Positions 15,978-24,812 of a DNA stretch of 64,000 nt are shown here, piece by piece. The notes under the pieces were generated by a model. That model was not told the origin of the DNA and ran no database searches. It saw only the letters and a list, made by a program, of their open reading frames with translations. This stretch comes from Paenibacillus sp. JQZ6Y-1. GTDB taxonomy: Bacteria; Bacillota; Bacilli; Paenibacillales; Paenibacillaceae. Position 1 is the first letter of the stretch, and every line of letters begins with the position of its first letter. The stretch lies in NCBI RefSeq assembly GCF_040719145.1, contig NZ_JBFDUZ010000003.1:421424-485423 (forward strand), read 5' to 3'. The position numbers and the translations under genes are program-made.

Positions 15978-16052
15978 TTCTTAGAAAATCGCTGATCTTT
16001 CGCGAGTATATCATACCGTGATGCCCAACACCTAACTCGCCGCTAAAGCGCA

Positions 16053-16082
16053 TAAAAAACCGCCGTTACAGTGCAACGGCGG
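16053..16082 (-). terminator. Terminator after pit
   Basis: CCGCCGTT (16060-16067) pairs with AACGGCGG (16075-16082). On the minus strand the stem is followed by a run of six T. Confidence 0.85.
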
Positions 16083-16129
16083 AATGTTCATAGCTATGAC
16101 AGACCATGATACCTTATACAATCATGCAG

Positions 16130-17131
16130 TTAGAACAGTTTGAACAGCAGCATATAAATCAATCCTGCCAGTGCGGCAGCGACCGGAATCGTTACAATCC
16201 ACGCAATGACAATTCGACCTGCGAGTCCCCATTTCACTTCGCGGAAACGCTTCGCGGCACCGACACCAAGAATAGCAGACGTTACAGCATGCGTTGTACT
16301 AACAGGCAAATGAGTCAGCGTCGCCGTAAAGATAACTGTTGCCGACGTCGCATCTGCGGCAAAACCGTTAATCGGTTCGATTTTGAAAATTTTCGTACCC
16401 ATCGTTTTGATGATTTTCCAACCACCAACCGATGTACCGAGTGCCATCGCAGTTGCAGCGGAAATTTTTACCCACAATGGTACTTCCAGATGATCCTGCA
16501 CACCAGCAGCAACCAGTGCGAACGTAATGATCCCCATTGCTTTTTGCGCATCATTCGTACCGTGCGAGAACGACTGCAACGCTGCGGTCAGAATCTGCAT
16601 CGTACGGAAGCCTTTGTTGACCGTATGCGGGCTACGCTTAGCGAAGATCCATTTCAGGATGTGCATCACAATAAAACCAATAACAAATGCAATCAGTGGA
16701 GACAACAGCAAACCTTCGACGATTTTACCAAAGCCACTCCAATTGACTGCATCGGAACCTGCGCCTACCAATACCGCACCCGCCAGCGCACCAATCAAAG
16801 CATGCGAAGATGAAGAGGGAATACCGAATAGCCAAGTTGCCAAGTTCCAGATAATCGCCGCAATCAAGGTGGCGATAACGATCTGAATGCCGTTGTCTAG
16901 CGTAGCCGGATCGGCTACACTACCACCAATCGTTTTGGCAACGCCTGTAAAGGTAATCGCACCGACAAAGTTCATCACTGCCGCCATCAAAATAGCGGTA
17001 CGTGGTGGCAATGCGCGAGTCGATACCGATGTGGCAATCGCATTCGCCGTATCATGGAAGCCGTTAATAAAGTCAAAGGCGAGCGCCAGAAATACGACAA
17101 TGCCTAATACCCATAATGAGGTTTCTACCAT
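16130..17131 (-). CDS. pit: Inorganic phosphate transporter, PiT family
   Basis: A 333-residue membrane protein with about ten helices and the duplicated PiT signature: DFINGFHDTANAIATSVSTRALPP near the N-terminus, and the second half SHGTNDAQKAMGIITFAL with PVSTTHAVTSAILGVG. It imports metal-phosphate with protons. It lies downstream of a DUF47 gene on the same strand, the usual pairing, but 234 bp and a terminator-like hairpin separate them. The ribosome site is weak. Confidence 0.95.
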   Translation of the reverse strand: MVETSLWVLGIVVFLALAFDFINGFHDTANAIATSVSTRALPPRTAILMAAVMNFVGAITFTGVAKTIGGSVADPATLDNGIQIVIATLIAAIIWNLATWLFGIPSSSSHALIGALAGAVLVGAGSDAVNWSGFGKIVEGLLLSPLIAFVIGFIVMHILKWIFAKRSPHTVNKGFRTMQILTAALQSFSHGTNDAQKAMGIITFALVAAGVQDHLEVPLWVKISAATAMALGTSVGGWKIIKTMGTKIFKIEPINGFAADATSATVIFTATLTHLPVSTTHAVTSAILGVGAAKRFREVKWGLAGRIVIAWIVTIPVAAALAGLIYMLLFKLF

Positions 17132-17318
17132 ATTTATTCATCATCCGGCTGTGCTCCCACTCCTATCCACGGGAACCGGATGATCCTACCTCCTTAATTA
17201 TCGTGAGATTCTGCTCATTCCGCAAAATCCTCATGCTCTGTAATGATGATTAAACTGCAATAGTATAGATCACGATTAGTGCATCGCAATCGGCATCAAC
17301 CGGTTCCGATGGCAAAAG

Positions 17319-17354
17319 AAAAACGAACCAGTCTTGCATCAGTCGGTTCGGTTT
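17319..17354 (-). terminator. Terminator or attenuator between DUF47 gene and pit
   Basis: CGAACC (17324-17329) pairs with GGTTCG (17345-17350). On the minus strand the stem is followed by a T-run. It sits 12 bp past the DUF47 stop codon and would reduce readthrough into pit. Confidence 0.75.
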
Positions 17355-17365
17355 TCGATCCATGA

Positions 17366-17980
17366 TCAGGAGTTACTCATAATGATGGATTCCAGCATAT
17401 TGGCTACATCTTCACAGGCGTCGGTTGTCGTTTCCAAGCGCTCGTAGATTTCTTTACGTTTGATCAGTTCAATCGGGTCTTTGACGTTAGCGAACAGTTC
17501 TTTGATACATTCGCGCATAACATCATCGCCTTGATTTTCCAGATCGTTCAGGCGGATCGTGTGCTCACGGATCGCCAGCAGTTTTTTCTGGGACAGCAGG
17601 TGAATCGCTTTTTGCATTTCGTACGCACTTTCGCGCAGAATCTCAGCGAAACGGTTAATATATTTGTCAGGCTCACTCAGGTGATACATGTCAAAACGGG
17701 AAGCACATGCCTCCATGCCGTCCATTACATCATCCATCGTGGTCGTAAGATCCATAATATCGTCACGTTCCAGCGGTGTGATAAATGTTTTGTTAAGCTC
17801 AGTGATGATTGTATGCGTGTAAGTGTCGCACTGGTTCTCGTAATCCTTCATCGTTTTGGTGAATTGCTGGATATTGTTCAGACTCGCAACTTGTTCCGCG
17901 AAGTAATCTGCGGCCTGTACAGTGGTATCCGCCATATTCTCCAGCGTCTCAAAAAAGATATCCTTCTTTTTAATACGCAT
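17366..17980 (-). CDS. DUF47/PhoU-like phosphate transport regulator
   Basis: A 204-residue all-helical protein of the DUF47 (PhoU-related) family that accompanies and controls PiT transporters. Features: KKDIFFETLENMADTTVQAADYF at the N-terminus, the acidic metal-binding ENQCDTYTHTI and DLTTTMDDVMDGME helices, and LENQGDDVMRECIKELF in the second half with DACEDVANMLESI. AAGGGG lies upstream of the ATG. The promoter region holds 11-bp direct repeats (18125-18153). Confidence 0.92.
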   Translation of the reverse strand: MRIKKKDIFFETLENMADTTVQAADYFAEQVASLNNIQQFTKTMKDYENQCDTYTHTIITELNKTFITPLERDDIMDLTTTMDDVMDGMEACASRFDMYHLSEPDKYINRFAEILRESAYEMQKAIHLLSQKKLLAIREHTIRLNDLENQGDDVMRECIKELFANVKDPIELIKRKEIYERLETTTDACEDVANMLESIIMSNS

Positions 17981-18124
17981 TTCTCTAACCCCTTTTCACA
18001 ATTGTGCCGAAACTTGTCGGCAAAATGCATTTTAAACGCATGAAACGCAATTTTGGCTTTGATAGCAACCTTTGTTATCTTATCAATCCGTACACCGTTT
18101 TGTAAAGAATAGCTTATAAAATCA

Positions 18125-18153
18125 TGCACAAATATCATACAAAAATCATACAA
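18125..18153 (-). promoter_or_regulatory. Tandem 11-bp direct repeats, candidate PhoP-type box
   Basis: On the minus strand TTGTATG, TTGTATG and TTGTGCA begin at 18153, 18142 and 18131, exactly 11 bp apart, about 150-170 bp before the DUF47-pit start. PhoP boxes in Bacillus are hexamers repeated every 11 bp with consensus TTHAYA. The hexamers here (TTGTAT) deviate, so this is a candidate only. Confidence 0.4.
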
Positions 18154-18195
18154 AATTCGACGTACACATTATACATTACACTTTAAATGGATATT

Positions 18196-19308
18196 TTATC
18201 CATTATCCTCCATTTTTTCACCATCAATAATCAAATGGCTGTCAAATGAACCGCTGTTCGGCACAATGTTATAGTAGGTCACTCCGGGTACAAAAGGTAC
18301 TTCCTTGCCGCCCTGATAAAAACGAATCACATCACCGGATTTGCGACTCCATTGTCCAGCTATCTGTTTGCCCTGTTGGAATAAAATCGCCTCCCCGCCG
18401 GAATCGATATCCAGACTGAGCCGACCTACATCGTCCAGTACTTTATAGTCACCGCCAAGTACAAGTACATTTGCAGCGGTCAGCACCTTGCCTGTATTCA
18501 GATCGATATGATCCTCATCGTTCATCTGGCGTTTATACAAGCCAGTAGCTTCATTGTACATATACCCCACCTTGTAGCTGTCGAGCAGAAAACGAAGCTC
18601 GATGCGATGTGCCTGTTCGGAATCTGCTGATGCAGTCGCTGACTGTTGTTCCCCTTGTACAAAGGAAAATGTCGGCAGTGTTACCGTTTCGGCATAGCCC
18701 TTTTTCTGTGCTGCTTCGCGTAGCTTGACCTCATTTGTATACAGGTTATGCGGTGCCTTGCGGCTAGAATCACGCCAGAATGGAGCGCTTGCGTTGGTGA
18801 TCTCATCCAGATGCTCCTTGCCACCGTTTTGCAAAATCGAATACGCTTCGGTACTGCCACCAGCATGAACCAACAGCGCATGTAGCGTGTCGCCGATGTT
18901 AATCAAGTACGGACGAATGCTGCGTACTGGACCAATCGTCACGTCACCGTGATAACTCTGGTAAACGGCGATTAACCGCGTAATGCCGCCTTCTGCCAGC
19001 ACCTCGTATACCATATCCGCCTGCGCCAAGCCAGATTGCGGACGAGCGGCAGGCGCATTGTTGATCATAACGGCAATGGGTCGCACAGTGTCTTGCTGCT
19101 CCACTTCCAAACCAGTGAGCGGCGTAGTATACGCTGGCTGCTGAGCCGCTTCTGTTGGCGTCGGCTCGGTTGGTGTCGTTTGTTCCGGTACCGATACAGT
19201 GGGTGGAGCTGGCTGGGCGGTTTCTTCAGATTGACATGCTGTCAATACAACAGTAAGTAGAAGAGTACAGCACCAGCGACTTCTTTTCAGGGATGGCGAT
19301 ACGTTCAT
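18196..19308 (-). CDS. yerB: DUF3048 lipoprotein, YerB family
   Basis: A 370-residue exported lipoprotein. The ATG at 19308 follows AAGGAGGAACTG; a GTG at 19362 is in frame but unsupported. The signal peptide ends in a lipobox LTAC, then a Ser/Pro/Thr-rich linker rich in E, T and P, then the DUF3048 domains (TTPLTGLEVEQ, RPIAVMINNAPAARPQSGLAQADMVYE, YQSYHGDVTIGPVRSIR, then the C-terminal DUF3048_C half with RQMNDEDHIDLNTGK). Its molecular function is unknown. It is followed after 215 bp by the DUF47-pit unit. Confidence 0.92.
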   Translation of the reverse strand: MNVSPSLKRSRWCCTLLLTVVLTACQSEETAQPAPPTVSVPEQTTPTEPTPTEAAQQPAYTTPLTGLEVEQQDTVRPIAVMINNAPAARPQSGLAQADMVYEVLAEGGITRLIAVYQSYHGDVTIGPVRSIRPYLINIGDTLHALLVHAGGSTEAYSILQNGGKEHLDEITNASAPFWRDSSRKAPHNLYTNEVKLREAAQKKGYAETVTLPTFSFVQGEQQSATASADSEQAHRIELRFLLDSYKVGYMYNEATGLYKRQMNDEDHIDLNTGKVLTAANVLVLGGDYKVLDDVGRLSLDIDSGGEAILFQQGKQIAGQWSRKSGDVIRFYQGGKEVPFVPGVTYYNIVPNSGSFDSHLIIDGEKMEDNG

Positions 19309-19904
19309 CAGTTCCTCCTTGAATAGCAGAACCATCATACCGATATGGAATCCTTTTGCCACGTTATCCTATTACGACATGAACCGTAGCAATATGCCCA
19401 ACGTGAAGCTGTGTATCCAGCGTATCAGAGCCGAATGAACTTCGCATGAACAGGAATCATGGACAGCAGGAAACGAATGTGTATGGGTTCTGCCTCTAAT
19501 ATGGCATACAAAGCTTAAACAAACCTGTAAAGCAGCAAACGGATCGCCGCTCTATCGTCTTTTCAATAGGGGTATTCCTTATGTAGGTATCGATATGCGG
19601 GTATATGAGGTGAAAAGAGGAGGCTTATGGGTTACCGGAAACGACATCATTGTACTGCATGATCCGGTCGTCCATGCAGCACATAATAAGCCCATTATAT
19701 ACATAGCCGCTCTGCCAGCGGAACTATATGGAACATATTTTTGGAAGTTATATGTAAAATATTACGCCTTCAAATGACTTAATATAAAAATATCAAAAAA
19801 TAAGCTTGATTGTGATTTTTGTTACATATTAAATTTTAATCATGTTTTAAACTAAAGCCATGAAAGAGATGATCATCACAAATGACGTAAGGGGTGTATG
19901 AATC
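19309..19904. other. Intergenic region between yerB and doxX
   Basis: About 600 bp between two divergent genes, so it must hold both promoters. The last 120 bp before doxX are very AT-rich. A 60-codon frame at 19595-19777 has no ribosome site. No RNA or repeat stands out. Confidence 0.4.
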
Positions 19905-20432
19905 ATGAACACATGGCTCAGACAAAACAAAATTGCAATGTGGTTGTTAACTGTTCTTCGCTTGTATGTTGGTTTTCAATGGATTGAAGGTGGCTGGGGT
20001 AAGCTGACTGGTGGCTTCGATGCTAGCGGCTTCCTGAATAACGCCATCACACTCAGCACGGGTGAAAAGCCGGTCGTCAAAGCAGCATGGGCGGGCTTTT
20101 TGGAACACTTTGCTCTTCCCAATGTTGGATTGTTCAACGTCCTCGTACCGGTTGGTGAGTTCCTTGTCGGTCTTGGCTTGATCCTTGGTACATTCACAAC
20201 GGTAGCGGCTCTGATGGGTATGGTGATGAACTTTGCCTTCCTGTTCTCGGGTACGATCAGCACGAACCCGTACCTGATTCTGCTTGAAATCTTCATCGTC
20301 GTCGCTGGTGCCAATGCTGGTAAAATCGGTCTGGATCGTTGGGTACTGCCTTATCTGAGAGCACATGTGTTCAAACGTCAACCGAAGCCGGATAATGGAA
20401 CACCGAATACACCGAAGCACAGCGCAGCCTAA
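19905..20432 (+). CDS. DoxX family membrane protein
   Basis: A 175-residue protein with four predicted membrane helices in the DoxX arrangement: LLTVLRLYVGFQWIEGGWGKLTG at the N-terminus, FNVLVPVGEFLVGLGLILGTFTTVAALMG in the middle, and a third-fourth helix pair (NFAFLFSGTISTNPYLILLEIFIVVAGANAGKIGLDRW). The C-terminus is polar. DoxX proteins act in thiosulfate or quinone redox reactions or as membrane oxidoreductase partners; the exact role here is unknown. AAGGGGTG precedes the ATG. Monocistronic, with its own terminator. Confidence 0.88.
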   Translation: MNTWLRQNKIAMWLLTVLRLYVGFQWIEGGWGKLTGGFDASGFLNNAITLSTGEKPVVKAAWAGFLEHFALPNVGLFNVLVPVGEFLVGLGLILGTFTTVAALMGMVMNFAFLFSGTISTNPYLILLEIFIVVAGANAGKIGLDRWVLPYLRAHVFKRQPKPDNGTPNTPKHSAA

Positions 20433-20519
20433 GTCAATCAGTTCCCTAAGCTGAATTACCGTAATGCTGGTGGTATGACTCGCAGATCATGCACAGCATT
20501 GCAATCGGAATATGCACAA

Positions 20520-20572
20520 CAGCCAGTCTCGTTTATGCGGATATGTCGCATAGAGAGAGCTGGCTGTTTTTT
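20520..20572 (+). terminator. Terminator after doxX
   Basis: CAGCCAG (20520-20526) pairs with CTGGCTG (20560-20566), followed by TTTTTT. An inner weaker pairing occupies the loop. Confidence 0.8.
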
Positions 20573-20839
20573 CGTATGAGATTTTCATAATGGAAGATAG
20601 ATGTATCAATGCTTAGGTAGATGTACAGGCTGCTGAATGGATGGACTTGTGAAAATATGTGTTGAGGATAGAAGTATGAGATAAATCTGCGGAATAGATT
20701 ACTGTTATTGAGCTATTGATCTATTGAGCTACGTTTGTATGGATCGCTCACATGATTGCGTTTGGGATGACAGCGAATACGAAACTTCTAACGATGGATG
20801 ATAGATCATTTGTCGTCGTAACCTGTACATATACGTCCC
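20573..20839. other. Intergenic spacer
   Basis: Convergent spacer between doxX and the next minus-strand gene. Apart from the doxX terminator I see no gene, RNA or clear repeat. Confidence 0.4.
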
Positions 20840-21658
20840 TTATCCTCTATTCGTCGTTCCATTCGTTCCGCCAAACGCACGCTGTATATCCTGCTCGCCC
20901 GTTTGCAGCATCAGGGCAACGTCATCTGGATATTTCGTGGAGTACATGACGCGGATAATATGCCCTTGCTGCACCTGTGGCAGACTGCTTTCAAAAATGT
21001 CCTTTTGCGTGCGGATGGTACGCGTCTCGCCAGTTGTCGTGGTCAGACTCAGGGTTAATGCTAAGGACAGCTTGCCCGGTTGACTGCTGCCTAGCGGCAC
21101 AACGTCCAATACTTTGGCATACAGCTGTTCACCATGACGCGCAATCTCCATCATTTCTGGGGCTACGCCCTGCCGCATCATCTGCTCATTGAGCAAAGAC
21201 TGCATATCCTGCTGCGATACCTGACCGTTGCGATCTAGACCGACCTGCGATGGATGCTTGGCAGACACCAGTAGTGGAATAACGCTGCCCGGCTGGAATT
21301 GCGGAATTGATGTTTGTGGGATGACGGCTTTGAACGATGCTGGGTATGGCTGTTGTCCACGTCGTGTGACCATTACTTCAATCTGTAGCTGTGGCTGTTC
21401 ATTGATATACGTACCCGTTTGCTGTACCTGACGAATTAGACCAACTGCCGATTCGCCAGATTTGACTGTCCGCAGACTGAACACCGTGCTTAGAATAGAC
21501 GGGATAAATACCAATGCAAACCCGATATAGATTAATGGTCGGTACCACGCTGTATCTATAATAGAAGAGATGTCTCCGCCAGTGAAGTTGGCATACATCG
21601 GCAGGAACAGGACTGCCAATAAGCATAGTATACCCGTTGTTGTCAGAATTTTAATCAT
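20840..21658 (-). CDS. Two-helix membrane protein with tandem beta domains, unknown function
   Basis: A 272-residue protein with two N-terminal membrane helices (about 2-22 and 41-62) followed by soluble sequence made of two similar modules of about 70 residues. Module one runs GLIRQVQQTGTYINEQPQLQ to HPSQVGLDRNG. Module two starts at YAKVLDVVPLGSSQPGKLSL and ends near KYPDDVALM. Both have the pattern V-x-x-V...TG or PG, an alternating beta stretch, P-x-x-x-PG or Q-x-GH and a final yP-x-x-V. The same module forms the neighbouring gene product. Family unknown to me; GAGGAATC precedes the ATG. Confidence 0.75.
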   Translation of the reverse strand: MIKILTTTGILCLLAVLFLPMYANFTGGDISSIIDTAWYRPLIYIGFALVFIPSILSTVFSLRTVKSGESAVGLIRQVQQTGTYINEQPQLQIEVMVTRRGQQPYPASFKAVIPQTSIPQFQPGSVIPLLVSAKHPSQVGLDRNGQVSQQDMQSLLNEQMMRQGVAPEMMEIARHGEQLYAKVLDVVPLGSSQPGKLSLALTLSLTTTTGETRTIRTQKDIFESSLPQVQQGHIIRVMYSTKYPDDVALMLQTGEQDIQRAFGGTNGTTNRG

Positions 21659-21726
21659 TATTGATTCCTCATTTCACAGTTGAATTTGATTGTTCGTCGT
21701 TGCAATGGAGGGTATCCTTCCTTTAC

Positions 21727-22143
21727 TCAGTCAAGCAGTCCCATATACATAAATGAAGTGGGATACGCAGGATGCGTGCCGAGACCGATCACATCGCCGG
21801 GACGTGGGATTTGCATTTTGGAAACGAGTGTCTCCATCGTATGGGAATAGCGAGCACCGTTATTTTCGATGACTTGCAGTGTTAACACAACGATAGGATC
21901 AAAATTGACCAGTTTGCCGGTATCTTGGACGGATACGACAGTTGCCATCGCTGTAATGGCTGCTTGACCGGACGATGCGACTTGCATCTGTTTGGCGGCT
22001 TCCAATCCGGCATTCATGTGCTGACGGTGTTCTTTGGGAACTAGCCCTTTGATCAACATGCCACTCAAGCCTTTGTTCAACGCTTGATCTGCCTGCTGCA
22101 ATCGGTCGGTGGATTCTGATTTCTTTTTGAAAAATTTCATCAT
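21727..22143 (-). CDS. Small cytoplasmic protein sharing the neighbour's beta module
   Basis: A 138-residue protein: a charged N-terminus (MMKFFKKKSESTDRLQQADQ), a helical stretch, then one beta module (AITAMATVVSVQDTGKLVNF ... PRPGDVIGLGTHPAYPTSFMYM) resembling the two modules in the next gene. AAGGAG lies about 10 nt before ATG 22143; GTG 22152 is too close. The gene precedes the membrane protein gene by 68 bp, so they form a two-gene unit. There is no membrane segment and no recognised function. Confidence 0.72.
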   Translation of the reverse strand: MMKFFKKKSESTDRLQQADQALNKGLSGMLIKGLVPKEHRQHMNAGLEAAKQMQVASSGQAAITAMATVVSVQDTGKLVNFDPIVVLTLQVIENNGARYSHTMETLVSKMQIPRPGDVIGLGTHPAYPTSFMYMGLLD

Positions 22144-22473
22144 GGATGACACGCTCCTTGAAGTGGAATTATGATTTGCTCAAGCATAAGAAGAGAGATG
22201 AAAAGCTGCTGTATACATGGATTCATATGGCTTACTTTTATTATAAAAAGAGCCTTCGACGGCTACAATACGTTTGGGAACATACAAAAAAGCAGGCAAA
22301 ATGCCTGCTTGAGTACGTCGAAATGTATACTATTGGCGTTGAATGGACGCTTTTCTACAAATAAATGGTGCGATTTGGTCATTTAGATGAGAGAACATAG
22401 CATATATATTGCTACTTTCAGTCAACATGCGGGTTGTTCAAGGAACATATTTTGCTCATTTTGTCTTCCTCCG
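22144..22473. other. Intergenic region with one terminator
   Basis: Contains the promoter of the two-gene unit to its left and the terminator at 22285-22310 for the gene to its right. Overlapping short plus-strand frames here lack ribosome sites. Confidence 0.45.
22285..22310 (-). terminator. Terminator after the HTH-TPR regulator
   Basis: AAGCAGGCA (22290-22298) pairs with TGCCTGCTT (22302-22310). On the minus strand the stem is followed by six T. Confidence 0.8.
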
Positions 22474-23754
22474 TCAAGCGTGACGCAGCAAATACACAAG
22501 CTTGCGATAATACAGCGCTGCATCCTTGTACCGCCGCTGTTCCTCCGCGCCTGTAGCTAATCCTTCATATAGCACGCCCAGACGATCCTGCTGCCGCATC
22601 TGTTCAAAATATGGCAAGCATTGCAGCGCCTGTTCTACAAACGACTCATTTTCCCCCATAGATAACGACAGCTGACTTTCATAAAAGAGCAGCGCCATCT
22701 GCTGATCCGTCGTCAACATGTAGGCGCGCAGCCGATCTAGCAGATTCACCAGCTTGCTCCATTCCTTGCGACTCCAAGCGATTTCGCAATCATAGATGAG
22801 CAGCATCGGCTCCCACTGCTGTTGAATGTCTTCCGGCTGCATCTGCACCATACTCCGAAAGCGAACCAGCTCCTGCTCTGCCTGCGACAGCTCTCCACTA
22901 CGGGTCAGTATCACGATGCGATTGTTCATGATCGTACTCAGCATATCACTCTGGTGCTGCGCATGCACGAGATGTGCCTCCGCCATTGCCAGTGCGGTCA
23001 ATGCCTCCTGCGTCCATTCCATGGAATAGCAATAGCCGCTATACAGCACATATAAACCGGATAAACGATAGAACATGCGTTGTTCATAGATGTGTAATGT
23101 AATCTTTTCAAAAGAATGTTTGGCTTGCTCCAATTGCCGAGTATGTATATATGCTTCCACACGAATGTGCTGCGCGGTCAACCACAATTCGCTTCCCTGT
23201 TCCAATAACGGTAGCCATATGTCCAATTGATGCAACACATCATAATATTGACCTAGCGCGCGAAAATTCTGGATTTTATAAAAGAGAAGCGCTTGCTGAA
23301 GCGGTGCTGGCAAATGGAGCGTATCGGGACGCCCAAACTGCTCCAGATAAATGTTCAAATACGACTGATGTAGATAATGATACGCATCCTGATCATTGAA
23401 CTGCTGATAGTAAGTCGCCTTCATTAGCGCGGTCGTTAGCTCAATCGTTAGCGCAGGATGTCGATCCGGTAGCTCGTTTACACTCTGCTCGGTAATGGAC
23501 GATGCCTGCGCTGTCAGCATATTCAAAATCCGCTCGGCTTGTTCTAGAATCGGCTGCTCGGTATTGTCGGTCTGTGCAATATATTCCGTCTCCACGCCAA
23601 GCCGCTGAGCGATGGCTTCCGCCAGATCATCAGGCAATGGATAGCGACCAGCGAGGATATTAGAAAAGTGCGCCTGTGTCACCAATCCGTCGGTCAGCTC
23701 TTTGCGGGACATCTGCTTCTTGTCGCAGAGGTATTGTATTCGTTCCTTTAACAT
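22474..23754 (-). CDS. XRE HTH regulator with TPR repeats (Rgg/PlcR-like)
   Basis: A 426-residue protein with an N-terminal HTH_3 (MLKERIQYLCDKKQMSRKEL, TQAHFSNILAGRYPLPDDL) and about 340 residues of helical repeats of TPR type, such as QAKHSFEKITLHIYEQRMF and AALYYRKLVYLL at the end. This layout matches regulators that sense small secreted peptides (PlcR, Rgg, AimR, NprR) and general starvation regulators. I found no obvious peptide-precursor gene beside it, so a signal ligand remains open. ATG 23754 is chosen for AAGGAG 9 nt upstream; longer starts lack one. It has its own terminator. Confidence 0.82.
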   Translation of the reverse strand: MLKERIQYLCDKKQMSRKELTDGLVTQAHFSNILAGRYPLPDDLAEAIAQRLGVETEYIAQTDNTEQPILEQAERILNMLTAQASSITEQSVNELPDRHPALTIELTTALMKATYYQQFNDQDAYHYLHQSYLNIYLEQFGRPDTLHLPAPLQQALLFYKIQNFRALGQYYDVLHQLDIWLPLLEQGSELWLTAQHIRVEAYIHTRQLEQAKHSFEKITLHIYEQRMFYRLSGLYVLYSGYCYSMEWTQEALTALAMAEAHLVHAQHQSDMLSTIMNNRIVILTRSGELSQAEQELVRFRSMVQMQPEDIQQQWEPMLLIYDCEIAWSRKEWSKLVNLLDRLRAYMLTTDQQMALLFYESQLSLSMGENESFVEQALQCLPYFEQMRQQDRLGVLYEGLATGAEEQRRYKDAALYYRKLVYLLRHA

Positions 23755-23969
23755 ACAAGGTTGCTCCTTCCGACATCGCGTGAGTCTGTGCTCCTGTGTG
23801 GATGGTTTTATGCTTTTGTCTAATAGAACGAGCCGGCAGTACGCTACTGCAAGTGCATCAACTGCGGCTCTAGCAGACACAAGAGATTTTCAATCCCATT
23901 ATAGGCAAATGCACACAGCAACTCAAATGATGCGGAACCACCTTCCACCGCTAATTGTCGGAGCGGCTT

Positions 23970-24812
23970 TCAGGAAGGCAAGTGCTCCTTTATCACTTTT
24001 TTCAAATGACGTGCTGCTGTCGACGGTTCATTCGCCGCAGCAATAGCAGAGATAACAGCTACTCCATCTGCACCGTCCGTCAGTACTGGCGCGGCATTCT
24101 GGTCATGAATTCCACCGATGCCGACCAGTGGGATATTCAACCCAGAGCGACGCAATTGCTGAATGACTTCTGTACCGCGCACTGGCTGCGCATCGTCTTT
24201 GGATGTGGTTGGATAGATCGGACCGATGCCAAGATAGTCGGCTCCCGCAGCGATAGCACGGCTAGCTTCGGTGAGCGAATGAGCGGATACGCCAACGATT
24301 TTGTCAGGACCGAGACGATGACGAATCCATGCTGCAGGATCGTCATCCTGCCCTACATGCAGCCCATCCGCATCCAGCTCCAACGCTAGCTCTAGATCGT
24401 CATTCACGATAAATGGCACCTGATGTTGTCGGCAAATCTTCTGCAAGCGTCGTGCCAACTCTACATATGCCGAACCTTGCAGCGCCTGTGTCCCCTTTTC
24501 CCGATATTGAAATATAGTAATCCCGCCAGCAATTGCCTGTTCCAACACATGCTCTGGCGATTGGCTGCAATTCATACTGCCCATCACAAGGTAGAGCGGC
24601 AAACGCTCACGTATCCAATCCATACGTGCTGCTGTGCCTGTGGAGGGGATAGCGATGCCAAAATAGGAGGGAGTGATCGTCGGCGATTGGCTTGGTACTG
24701 GATCCCTTTGTGTAGGCGTATCATTGGCAGTTATGTTCCGATGTGCATGTGGTTCGCCTGTTGGCGACGCGAGATGATCGTTCGCTTCATGAGAAGATGG
24801 TTGCTGACTCAT
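23970..24812 (-). CDS. thiE: Thiamine-phosphate synthase
   Basis: Joins HMP-pyrophosphate and thiazole phosphate to thiamine phosphate. A TIM-barrel core begins near residue 63 (MDWIRERLPLYLVMGSMNCS) with the expected GGITIFQYREKG, VPFIVNDDLELALELDADGLHVGQDD, GVSAHSLTEA, ADYLGIGPIYPTTSKDDA and PLVGIGGI motifs. The first 60 residues are an unusual polar extension rich in H, P, S and T. They are translated in all likelihood, because the ATG at 24812 has AAGGGGTG upstream, overlaps the thiD stop by 4 bp, and no ribosome site precedes the internal Met. Last gene of the thi operon. Confidence 0.95.
   Translation of the reverse strand: MSQQPSSHEANDHLASPTGEPHAHRNITANDTPTQRDPVPSQSPTITPSYFGIAIPSTGTAARMDWIRERLPLYLVMGSMNCSQSPEHVLEQAIAGGITIFQYREKGTQALQGSAYVELARRLQKICRQHQVPFIVNDDLELALELDADGLHVGQDDDPAAWIRHRLGPDKIVGVSAHSLTEASRAIAAGADYLGIGPIYPTTSKDDAQPVRGTEVIQQLRRSGLNIPLVGIGGIHDQNAAPVLTDGADGVAVISAIAAANEPSTAARHLKKVIKEHLPS

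Noticed and set aside
19595..19777. 60-codon plus-strand frame upstream of doxX
   Set aside because: No ribosome site and no homology that I recognise.
22146..22386. Overlapping plus-strand frames of about 72 codons near the HTH-TPR regulator, considered as a signal-peptide precursor
   Set aside because: No ribosome site or secretion signal, and a terminator hairpin runs through them.
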